From assembly GCA_034411955.1 (NCBI GenBank), contig DAOUMF010000084.1, forward strand, positions 1 to 39,661: 39,661 nucleotides of DNA, in the 5' to 3' direction. Shown here one piece after another: positions 15,041 to 22,000 of this stretch; the stretch's first letter is position 1; each line of letters starts with the position of its first letter. The translations under genes were made by a program, and so were the position numbers. The notes beneath the pieces were generated by a model. The model searched no databases. It worked only from the letters and a program-made list of their open reading frames with translations, and had not been told where the DNA came from. Source of the DNA: DAOUMF01 sp034411955. GTDB lineage: Bacteria > Chloroflexota > Dehalococcoidia > SM23-28-2 > RBG-16-64-32.

Positions 15041-16339
15041 CTAGGTGGGACCCGGCACGGACTCTCCCGTCGACAGGGCAGCCTGAACCGCCGCACGAAA
15101 GTCAGCCATGACGACCATTCGCCCCTCCAGCCGCGCTCGCTCGGCCGCAAAGCCGATGAGATGGCTCTCGAGGGACGCTTGCCCAGAGGCGAGAAGTTGA
15201 TCCGCTGCGTCCCGCTGCATCGCCTGCAGGAAATGGCGCAACAGCCCTTCATCGCCTCCTCCATGCCCGACGGGGGTGTACGGCACCCGGATGTTTTCGG
15301 CGGTGCCCCCTCCGTGGGGAAGAACCCTGATCTCGCCCCGCTCGAACGCGCCCACCAGCTCGCCCTGCGTCCCGCTCAGAGCAATCGTCCTGAGGGGCGC
15401 TGCTGCGAAGCCATGCATGGCGAATGTCCCTGTGGCGCCGCCCTCGAACTCCAGGCACACAACCTGGTGATCCACGACATCGTTCCCGGCTCGGTAGACG
15501 CAGCGGCCGTAGGGGCCCGTCTCCAGACCGCGGCGGCGGCTCTCGATGTCCTCCGCCAGGGAGACGTCGGACCAGGGCCAGGACGGGTATGACCGCAGAT
15601 AGAAGCGGGGCGCCGAAAAGACGCAGGACTCCTCCACAGGGCAGCCATCCGTACAGCGCTCGGGCGCGCCCGCCGGAGCGCTCTCCGGCCGAAAGTGGCG
15701 CAGCGAGCCGAACGAGGCAACGCGCGAGCAGGGGCCGCCGACGAACCAGGCCATGAGGTCCAGATCATGGCATGACTTGGCCAGGAGCATCGGTGCCGAA
15801 TTAGCTGTCGAGCGGAACTTGCCCCGCACGAAGCTGTGGGCCATATGCCAGTAGGCCACGTTCTCTGCCATGGAGATGGTCATCACTTCACCCAAGCGGC
15901 CAGAGGCGACGATCTCATGGATCGTTGCGTAGAAGGGCGCGTAGCGGAGGCAGTGGCCGATCTGCAGCTTTCGCCCGGCGGCGTCAAACGCCTCGACCAC
16001 ACGAACGCAGGCTGCAGGTTCGCGCGCGATAGGCTTTTCCAGAAGCACGTCGTAGCCGGCGGTGAGCGCGGCCAGGGACGGTTCAGCGTGAGCGTCGTCT
16101 GGCGTGGCGACAATGGCCACAGGGGCCAGGGCCGGCTGACCCAGCAGCACCCGCCAATCATCAAAGCAGCGCTCGTCGGGAAGGGCGTGGGCGCGGCCGA
16201 AGGCCGATCGCCGCTCCCGGTCGGGCTCAGCCACGGCCACGATCCGGAGCAACGACGGGTTGGCCAGAGCGAAAGCACCGTAGGTGTCGCGCCCCCGTAG
16301 GCCCGCCCCGATCACCACCGCCTTCACCGGCTCAGCCAT
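15041..16339 (-). CDS. Gfo/Idh/MocA family oxidoreductase
   Basis: This is a 432-residue NAD(P)-dependent sugar or polyol dehydrogenase-type protein. The Rossmann motif VVIGAGLRGRDTYG is at the N-terminus, LLEKPIARE (the conserved EKP lysine) is near residue 100, and CLRYAPFYATIHEIVASGRLG follows. A cysteine cluster CTDGCPVEESC (about 235-245) is a known variation in some members of this family and may bind a metal. The C-terminal domain has ATGTFAMHGF and the usual mixed sheet. ATG 16339 follows GGGAGG. It is divergent from the MerB-like gene, with about 300 bp between the starts. The TAG stop is followed by an in-frame membrane-anchor-like tail. Substrate unknown. Confidence 0.9.
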   Translation of the reverse strand: MAEPVKAVVIGAGLRGRDTYGAFALANPSLLRIVAVAEPDRERRSAFGRAHALPDERCFDDWRVLLGQPALAPVAIVATPDDAHAEPSLAALTAGYDVLLEKPIAREPAACVRVVEAFDAAGRKLQIGHCLRYAPFYATIHEIVASGRLGEVMTISMAENVAYWHMAHSFVRGKFRSTANSAPMLLAKSCHDLDLMAWFVGGPCSRVASFGSLRHFRPESAPAGAPERCTDGCPVEESCVFSAPRFYLRSYPSWPWSDVSLAEDIESRRRGLETGPYGRCVYRAGNDVVDHQVVCLEFEGGATGTFAMHGFAAAPLRTIALSGTQGELVGAFERGEIRVLPHGGGTAENIRVPYTPVGHGGGDEGLLRHFLQAMQRDAADQLLASGQASLESHLIGFAAERARLEGRMVVMADFRAAVQAALSTGESVPGPT

Positions 16340-16454
16340 CGTCCACCTCCCTACAGGCGTCGCAGACCTGTCGCCGCCCTAGCATAGCGCGTACCGGCTC
16401 CATTCTTCTAGCGCTCGGCGACTACGGGAGACGGTCGAGAGCAGCCGGTCAGGC

Positions 16455-16474
16455 CTGCCTGCCGGTAGGCAGGG
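16455..16474. repeat. 20-bp palindromic element
   Basis: The arms CCTGCCT and AGGCAGG flank GCCGGT and form a strong hairpin on either strand. I recall this GC-rich palindrome type as a dispersed repeat in genomes of uncultivated bacteria. It lies 14 bp upstream of the -35 of the MerB-like gene, so a regulatory role is possible. No second copy was noticed in this window. Confidence 0.5.
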
Positions 16475-16488
16475 ACGCGGCAAGGAGT

Positions 16489-16517
16489 TGACACCACAAC
16501 GCTCGCCCCGGATACTC
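16489..16517 (+). promoter_or_regulatory. Sigma70 promoter of the MerB-like gene; rest of the 16340-16640 gap
   Basis: A perfect -35 TTGACA (16489-16494), a 17-nt spacer and GATACT (16512-16517) give a probable start near 16524, leaving a leader of about 115 nt before GTG 16641. Apart from this and the palindrome at 16455, I see nothing else in the 301-bp gap; no MerR-type gene or spaced MerR operator is evident. Confidence 0.55.
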
Positions 16518-16640
16518 TTGCCCGTAAGATTGGAGGCCGGGGCCTCGGCTGGCGGTCGATCACGGCCAAGGTCTCTGCCACCGCCGGGCTCAGCGGCTCA
16601 ATAAGGCAACTCTCCACGAAGGCCACTAGGAGGTATGTCC

Positions 16641-17411
16641 GTGACTGACAGACTGCTGATCGGACTCTGGCGACACATGATTCCAATCCCGATTCCTCGC
16701 ATGCTCTGGCAGAGGCAGATTCACAAGGGTGCGCGGAGGACAACGGCAGGACTTGACTTCATGTCCGAGGAGCATCACCTTGTCCGCGAGTTCGCGGTCA
16801 GAGAACTTCCCCATGTTGGTGAGCCCATGTCACCGGAATTCATTGCAGAAGAGTTGAATCTGCCCGTCGCTAGGGTCAGAAACATTCTGGATGAGTTGGA
16901 GAAGCACATGACTTTCGTGTGCAGGAACACACAGGGAGCGGTGGCCTGGGCGTATCCGGTGACTGTGGAAAGCACGCCGCACCATGTTACCTTCAGCACT
17001 GGAGAGGAAGTGTACGCAGCCTGAGCAATCGACGCGTTCGCGGTGCCCTTCGTGCAAGGGCGATTACGAGGAGAGCCCCTAACGGTTGCGATCACAACGG
17101 AGTGCGAGCATTGCTCTCGGGCGATGCACATGGAAATAGACAGCGAACTGGGATGTCGCGTCGAGGAGGAAGAGGCTGATCCCCTGGCTTTCGTGCCAAT
17201 CATGGACTTCTCCAAACTGGCCGATCGATGCATCACCGACGCATTCTGACGAAGATCCGTATTCTTCTGGTCAGAAGAACACGCCAGGGAGCACCGTCGG
17301 CAAGTGGGGGGAGTACGCGGTCTGTACCTGACACTGGCGCGAAGCACCTACGCGACGCAGATCCTCCAGGGAGCGCTCTTCGCGTTTCCACAGCGCAGCA
17401 GAAAGGCGTGA
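16641..17411 (+). CDS. MerB-like (organomercurial lyase family) protein with two in-frame UGA, predicted double selenoprotein
   Basis: One frame from 16641 to TGA 17409-17411 encodes 256 residues if TGA at codons 128 (17022-17024) and 203 (17247-17249) are read as selenocysteine. The N-terminal part (about 40-120) is a winged helix like that of MerB (SPEFIAEELNLPVARVRNIL), then VYAA-Sec-AIDAFAVPFVQGR, a CxxC (C155, C158), DAF-Sec-RRSVFF, and SEEHAREHRRQVGGVRGLYL. In E. coli MerB the matching segments are YAWCALD (Cys96, Asp99) and SFCCHVHFF (Cys159): Sec128 to D131 and Sec203 to FF have the same spacings. In MerB these residues break the C-Hg bond. Each UGA is followed by a SECIS-like hairpin. 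GTG 16641 is 7 nt after AGGAGG; ATG 16635 is only 1 nt from it. It is monocistronic, with no merA or merR nearby; the true substrate is therefore open. Confidence 0.85.
17044..17062 (+). promoter_or_regulatory. bSECIS-like hairpin for the first UGA
   Basis: GCCCTT (17045-17050) pairs with AAGGGC (17056-17061), extended by a U-G pair, closing the loop CGUGC. The loop has G at its second position followed by U. This G is the 28th nucleotide after UGA 17022-17024, inside the range described for bacterial SECIS elements (roughly 16-37 nt). It lies within the coding sequence, as bacterial SECIS elements do. Confidence 0.65.
17258..17283 (+). promoter_or_regulatory. bSECIS-like hairpin for the second UGA
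   Basis: TTCTTCT (17262-17268) pairs perfectly with AGAAGAA (17273-17279) around the loop GGTC. Below an A-C mismatch the stem continues for three more pairs (CGT with ACG). The first loop G is the 20th nucleotide after UGA 17247-17249. The E. coli fdhF SECIS also has a GGUC-containing loop at almost the same distance from its UGA. Confidence 0.75.
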
Positions 17412-17453
17412 GTGTTCCTGCCCCTTTGCTGATCTCCGCCACCGCTCCCATGT

Positions 17454-17467
17454 CCTGACGCGTCAGG
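17454..17467. terminator. Palindrome between convergent genes
   Basis: CCTGACGCGTCAGG is a perfect 14-bp palindrome in the 73-bp gap between the convergent MerB-like and Ccr genes. As RNA it can form only a 5-6 bp stem and no U-tract follows, so a bidirectional terminator is tentative; a protein-binding site is the alternative. Confidence 0.3.
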
Positions 17468-17484
17468 GAATATCCAGGCCGGCC

Positions 17485-18732
17485 CTACGGCAGGTCCGTC
17501 AGACCCTCCTGCGGGGCGCCCACCAGCGCCACCATGTTCCCCGCCGGGTGGCGATTCTCGTGCATCAGTTGGTGGGCCTCCGGGATCCCCTCGAAGGAGA
17601 AGACGCGTGAGACACAGGGGTCGATCTTGCCGTCGATCACCATCTGATTGAAGGCCGCCGCCTGCTCGTCGTTGGCCAGGTGGGAGCCCTGCAGCCGCTT
17701 CTGCCGCATCCACAGGTAGCGCAGGTCCACCACGGCGCTGAAGCCGGTGGTGCCGGCGCAGGTCACCACCATGCCGCCGTTATCGCACACCATAATGGAC
17801 GTGGGGATCGTGTCCTCCCCCGGGTGCTCGAAGACGATGGCCGGGCTCCTGCGCTCTCCCACGACGTCCCAGAGCGCCTTGCCGAAGGCGCGGGCGCCCT
17901 CCGCCCAGCGGCCGGCCGCTTCGGTCTTCTTCCAGTGCGGGGGCATGCCCCAATGGTCGAACTTCTTGCGGTTGATGCAGCCCTTGGCCCCCAGTCGCTG
18001 GCAGAACTCGAACTTGCTCTCGCTGGAGACGACAGCCACCGGGATGGCCCCGGCCTCGCGGGCGATCTGGATGGCCATGGAGCCCAGACCGCCGGATCCG
18101 CCCCAGATCAGGACGACATCGCCCTCCTTGACAGTGTTGGACGGCCAGCCGTGGAGCATCCGGTAGGCCGTCATACCGACCAGTGTGGGCGCGGCGGCCG
18201 TCTCCCAGGTGAGCTGCGGCGCCTTGGGCAGGCACTGGTGGGCCTGCGCCTTGCAGAACTGGGCGAAGGAGCCCCAGTTGGTCTCATACCCCCAGATGCG
18301 GGCGCTAGGCGCCACGATGGGGTCGCCTCCCGCCAGGACGTGCGGGTCATCCCTGTTCCACGAGCCCGCATGAACCACTACCCGGTCTCCCACCTTGACG
18401 TTGGTGACGTCCTCCCCCACGGCGTAGACGATGCCGGAGGCGTCACTGCCGCCGATGTGGAAGCCGGAGGGGTCCCCCTCACGCTCGTGCACCTTGACGA
18501 CGTTCACGGGGACGCCCAGGCTGGCCCACACGTTGTTGTAGTTGATCCCCGCCGCCATTACGAATACTAGGACCTCATCCGCTTTCAGGGAGGGCACGTC
18601 CACCTTCTCCACCTGGAATGCCTGCTGCGGCTCCCCGAAGCGCTCCTCGCGGATCACCTGCGCGTACATCTGCTTGGGGACGGCGCCAAGGGGCGGTATC
18701 TCGCCTATCTCGTAGACGTCCTTCGCGCTCAC
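17485..18732 (-). CDS. ccr: Crotonyl-CoA carboxylase/reductase
   Basis: This is an NADPH-dependent medium-chain reductase of 415 residues that carboxylates crotonyl-CoA to ethylmalonyl-CoA while reducing it, the key step of the ethylmalonyl-CoA pathway. It may also supply extender units by acting on related enoyl-CoAs. Family features are AAGINYNNVWASLGVPVNV, FHIGGSDASGIVYAVG, RIWGYETNWGSFAQF, LVGMTAYRMLHGWP, the nucleotide loop WGGSGGLGSMAIQIA, and FEHPGEDTIPTS. The start is GTG 18732 behind AAGGAG. It ends convergently with the MerB-like gene. No other ethylmalonyl-CoA pathway gene (ethylmalonyl-CoA mutase, Mcd, Mcl) is in the window, so the biological use cannot be settled here. Confidence 0.93.
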   Translation of the reverse strand: MSAKDVYEIGEIPPLGAVPKQMYAQVIREERFGEPQQAFQVEKVDVPSLKADEVLVFVMAAGINYNNVWASLGVPVNVVKVHEREGDPSGFHIGGSDASGIVYAVGEDVTNVKVGDRVVVHAGSWNRDDPHVLAGGDPIVAPSARIWGYETNWGSFAQFCKAQAHQCLPKAPQLTWETAAAPTLVGMTAYRMLHGWPSNTVKEGDVVLIWGGSGGLGSMAIQIAREAGAIPVAVVSSESKFEFCQRLGAKGCINRKKFDHWGMPPHWKKTEAAGRWAEGARAFGKALWDVVGERRSPAIVFEHPGEDTIPTSIMVCDNGGMVVTCAGTTGFSAVVDLRYLWMRQKRLQGSHLANDEQAAAFNQMVIDGKIDPCVSRVFSFEGIPEAHQLMHENRHPAGNMVALVGAPQEGLTDLP

Positions 18733-19093
18733 GGTGGGCTCCTTCTACCGCTCGAGGATGTGGCTGCCGGGCTTCAGCCCTGCCCGCGGGGCGGTTCGCA
18801 GGGGCTAGTAGCGCTTACGGTATCACAAGACGCCGAAGGGAGGCAAATCGTGAGATGTATGTACACACATGAGAAAGGACGAGGCGGGCATAACCCTGCA
18901 GACCCAGATGAGATCCTGGGCATCTCGCAGTAGCAAGCTGCACTTGCGGAGCGGCTGGCGGATAACGGGAACCATCGAGACCGGCGTGCGCTCCCGCAGG
19001 TCAGTCCCTGCAATTGACCGCCGGCCGGGTACCAACGATAATGCGGCCGACCTTCTCCAGTTGACTACGCGCCGCTCACGCGGGGAGGGACAG
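18733..19093. other. Divergent intergenic region with a possible leader ORF
   Basis: This is a 361-bp gap between ccr and the radical SAM gene. The only item of note is a 27-codon frame, GTG 18850 to TAG 18931-18933, behind a strong SD (GGGAGG, 6 nt). It encodes a peptide starting MRCMYTHEKGRGGH. A longer upstream extension of the radical SAM frame (ATG 18869) has no SD and a basic, non-conserved composition, so I treat it as non-coding. No clear promoter pair was found. Confidence 0.3.
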
Positions 19094-20362
19094 GTGCCTT
19101 CGCTCTCCGTCCTGCTCAAGACAGTGTCCACCGACTGCAACCTTGACTGCAGCTACTGCTACTACCGCGAGTCCTCAGAGGGCACGCGCGTGCGGAGGCG
19201 GATCGACCACGGCATGCTGGAGGCACTTCTGTCTCAGTACATGGACTACGTCGCTGACACTGGCCAGGCAGGCTTCGCCTGGCAGGGCGGCGAGCCCACG
19301 CTGGCTGGGCTTGACTTCTTTCGCTGGGTGGTCGACCTGGAGGAGAGGCACGCGCGACCGGGCACGGTGATCAGCAACGCCTTGCAGACGAACGGGGTGC
19401 TGCTCGACGACGCGTGGGGGAGCTTTCTCGAGCAGTACAACTTCCTCGTCGGCATCAGCCTTGACGGACCCGCTGAGGTGCACGATGTCGCACGGAAGGA
19501 TCGCGGTGGCCACGGGTCATTCCGCAGGGTCATGGCCGGGGTCGACGTGCTCCGACGTCACAGCGTCGACTTCAATTGCCTGTGTGTCGTCGGGCCCCAC
19601 AACGTGCACCGGACACGAGAGCTGATGCAGTTCTTCCGCAGCGAGGGCTTCACCCACATTCAGTTCATACCGGCCATGGACTTCCAGTCCACCGAGCCGG
19701 AGAAACCAGCCGCCTACTTGATCAGCCCCGAGGACTACGGCGAGTTCCTGGTGCAGCTCTTCGATGAGTGGTACGAAGGCGGGAAGCCCAGGATCTCTAT
19801 CCGCACCTTTGACAGCGCCCTCCAGTCCTATCTGGGCACGCCGAGCGAGCTGTGCGTGCATGGAGACTCCTGCACTAGTGCCCTCGTGGTTGAGTACAAC
19901 GGAGACGTGTACCCCTGCGACTTCTTTGTCCATCCGGGCTGGAGGCTCGGCAACATCTTGTCGAACTCGCTACGCGCCATGGTGGTGAGCGATGAGCGGG
20001 CCAGGTTCATCGGCCAGAAGCACCCTCTATCAGTGGAGTGTCGGACGTGCGAGTGGAAGGACTTCTGCAAGGGTGGGTGCCCGAGGAACCGCATCACCCT
20101 GGAAGATGGGCGCGCGACCCCCGACTACTTCTGCCAAGGCTACAAGAGGTTCTTTAGCTACGCCGATCCCCACCTCCGATCGCTCCGAGAGCGGCTCCTC
20201 AGCCACCTGCGCTGCCAGCAGCAACTCCAGCTCAGCGGGGCACAGAAGCGGCCCCGGCCTGGAAGGAATGATCCTTGCCCGTGCGGGAGCGGGCGCAAGC
20301 ACAAGGCCTGCTGCGGAGACCCGGCGCTATCCCGGTCCTACGTGTTTCGGCAGGTCGGCTGA
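19094..20362 (+). CDS. Anaerobic sulfatase-maturating enzyme (radical SAM/SPASM) with C-terminal SEC-C motif
   Basis: This radical SAM enzyme converts the active-site Cys of sulfatases to formylglycine without oxygen. From GTG 19094 (SD GGGAGGG, 5 nt) it has 422 residues. The SAM cluster motif is C15-x3-C19-x2-C22 (DCNLDCSYCYY). QGGEPTLAGLDFF and the ISLDGP strand follow. The auxiliary-cluster region has CVHGDSC, NGDVYPCDFFVHPGWRLGNI (with the catalytic Asp after the Cys), then CRTCEWKDFCKGGCPRNR and YFCQGY. The C-terminus carries NDPCPCGSGRKHKACCGD, a SEC-C zinc motif first known from SecA. The cognate sulfatase gene ends only 16 bp away in convergent orientation, which supports the assignment over a RiPP maturase. 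Confidence 0.9.
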   Translation: MPSLSVLLKTVSTDCNLDCSYCYYRESSEGTRVRRRIDHGMLEALLSQYMDYVADTGQAGFAWQGGEPTLAGLDFFRWVVDLEERHARPGTVISNALQTNGVLLDDAWGSFLEQYNFLVGISLDGPAEVHDVARKDRGGHGSFRRVMAGVDVLRRHSVDFNCLCVVGPHNVHRTRELMQFFRSEGFTHIQFIPAMDFQSTEPEKPAAYLISPEDYGEFLVQLFDEWYEGGKPRISIRTFDSALQSYLGTPSELCVHGDSCTSALVVEYNGDVYPCDFFVHPGWRLGNILSNSLRAMVVSDERARFIGQKHPLSVECRTCEWKDFCKGGCPRNRITLEDGRATPDYFCQGYKRFFSYADPHLRSLRERLLSHLRCQQQLQLSGAQKRPRPGRNDPCPCGSGRKHKACCGDPALSRSYVFRQVG

Positions 20363-20378
20363 GAGCGGGAGGCTGTCA

Positions 20379-21923
20379 CTACTCAAGGCCCAGCCGGGCG
20401 AACTGATCGCTGGGCGCCTCGATCTGCTTGAGCGCCTGCCGCAGCTTGTCCGCGATGTCGCGTTCGGCGCGCGAGCCCGCCAGGTTGTTCTCCTCGGCCG
20501 GGTCGTCATGCAGGTCGTACAGGTGGTTGCCGCTGAACTCCCCCACCGCCCAATAAGGTAGGGCATCGCCCTTCCGGAAAGGCTGCCGGATCACGGGCAT
20601 GTTCGAGCCCGGCATATGGTCCAGAACGGCGCGGTCGTCGGGGGCCGGGAGGCGCAGCTTTGGCACCCAAGGTATCGGCATCGTCGACCAGCGGTTGGAC
20701 CACATGGAAAGCGGCTCGTTCGCCCCGGCCGGCGCCCGCGTATACTTGCAGCGATCGTCCACCAAGTGCACTTCGCGGCCCCACATTCCGCACAGCGCGT
20801 ACTCTCGCACCGACTCGGCCTCGCCCCGGACCAGCGGCAACAGGGATCGCCCGTGGGTGCGGTGGCGCGGCTGCACGCCGAATATGTCAGCCAGCGTGGC
20901 GAAGATGTCCACTGCCGTGGTCAGCGCGGAGGCTGTTCCCCCTTCCACGCCCGGCCAGGCGATCATCAGCGGGATGTGGCCCAGCGGCTCATACACCGGG
21001 ACCGCGGGCTTCCCCCAGATGTCCTTTTCCCCCAGGTAGTGGCCGTGGTCCGTGCAGACGATGACGGCCGTGTCGTCCCAGAGCCGGTTGCGATCGATCG
21101 CCTCGATCACGCTTCCGAACCAGGCGTCGATCATCGTCAGCTTGGCCCCGTAGCAAGCCCGTATCTGACGCGCCTGCCGTTCTGTGAGCACGTTGTGACG
21201 AATCGCCCCGTCGACGTACGGGGGCCAGATCAGATGTGGCCCCTCCCACGAGTCGTCGTACATGGACGCGTACGGTTCGGGCGTATCGAACGGCTCATGT
21301 GGGTCGAACTCATCGACGAAAAGGAAGAACCGGTCGTGGCAGTCGGCGTTTTCATCGAGCCAGCGCGCGGCCGCCGCCATCGTCCGCGGGCCGGGAAAGT
21401 CGGCCTCTTCGCGGAAGTACCCGCGCGAGTTGTCGTACGGGATGTGGCGCCTTCCGAAGCTCGGCGCGCCTATCCAGCTCGGGTCCGGCCGCGTCCTCCA
21501 GCGATCCGCCTCGTGTCCTCTCTCGTATTGCCACGCGGTGAAGTCGGTGTGGTAGTTCTCGCCTCCGGTCGCGAATAGGTGTGGATGGTCGGAGATGAGC
21601 ATCGCAGCCACACGGGCATCGCGCAGATGCCGAACGATCGAGTCCTCCCAGACCTCGATCGATCCCCACGGCTTCCAGAGGAAGTCCAGCGCCCCGCACA
21701 GTATGTCGTGCCTGGCGGGTATGCAGGGCAGCGATCCGGCATAGTGGTTGTTGAAGCGCAGCGAGCGGGCGGCGAACCGGTCGAGGTTCGGGGTCTGGAA
21801 CTCCTTGCCGCTGTAGGCGCCCACCATATGGCGGTTCAGGCTGTCCAGCAGAACTACGATTGCATTCTTTGGCGTGGTCTCCTGCGTCGTTCTGCTCTCC
21901 GCCTGTCCGGTCATCGGCCCCAT
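20379..21923 (-). CDS. Cys-type sulfatase (alkaline phosphatase superfamily)
   Basis: This 514-residue arylsulfatase-like hydrolase removes sulfate esters. The formylglycine precursor is C67 in SLPCIPARHDILCG, the CxPxR signature of sulfatases activated by anaerobic maturases or FGE. Metal ligands include D27 in VVLLDSLNRHMVGAY and the Asp/His of CTDHGHYLGEKDIWGK. The substrate side has FDPHEPFDTP, and the C-terminal NHLYDLHDDPAEENNLAG is typical. There is no signal peptide, so it appears cytosolic, unusual for a sulfatase and consistent with an intracellular maturase. The first ATG at 21923 has only GAG upstream; ATG 21914 is possible. The maturase gene lies next to it. Confidence 0.93.
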   Translation of the reverse strand: MGPMTGQAESRTTQETTPKNAIVVLLDSLNRHMVGAYSGKEFQTPNLDRFAARSLRFNNHYAGSLPCIPARHDILCGALDFLWKPWGSIEVWEDSIVRHLRDARVAAMLISDHPHLFATGGENYHTDFTAWQYERGHEADRWRTRPDPSWIGAPSFGRRHIPYDNSRGYFREEADFPGPRTMAAAARWLDENADCHDRFFLFVDEFDPHEPFDTPEPYASMYDDSWEGPHLIWPPYVDGAIRHNVLTERQARQIRACYGAKLTMIDAWFGSVIEAIDRNRLWDDTAVIVCTDHGHYLGEKDIWGKPAVPVYEPLGHIPLMIAWPGVEGGTASALTTAVDIFATLADIFGVQPRHRTHGRSLLPLVRGEAESVREYALCGMWGREVHLVDDRCKYTRAPAGANEPLSMWSNRWSTMPIPWVPKLRLPAPDDRAVLDHMPGSNMPVIRQPFRKGDALPYWAVGEFSGNHLYDLHDDPAEENNLAGSRAERDIADKLRQALKQIEAPSDQFARLGLE

Positions 21924-22000
21924 TCTAGCTCAAGAGTCGCCGGATTATCACTCGCTCTCGGCGACAGGCCTGAGGACCACTGCCCGCGTCTTTGGCAGGT

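Noticed and set aside
16641..17411. MerB-like gene as an ordinary pseudogene with two nonsense mutations
   Set aside because: Both stops are UGA, both fall on catalytic Cys positions, both have correctly spaced hairpins, and promoter, SD and the rest of the frame are intact. Not formally excluded.
16641..17411. UGA reassigned to tryptophan or glycine in this organism
   Set aside because: Many genes in the window end in TGA at family-typical lengths (gmhB, transaldolase, hddC, wzm), so UGA is a normal stop here.
18869..19093. 75-residue N-terminal extension of the radical SAM enzyme
   Set aside because: No SD at ATG 18869, basic low-conservation sequence, while GTG 19094 has a strong SD and begins right at the conserved domain.
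20260..20330. SEC-C motif of the radical SAM enzyme as a sign of selenocysteine
   Set aside because: SEC-C is a zinc-binding motif named after SecA; it has no link to Sec.
20616..21578. 320-codon plus-strand frame opposite the sulfatase
   Set aside because: Antisense to the CxPxR sulfatase; no motifs.
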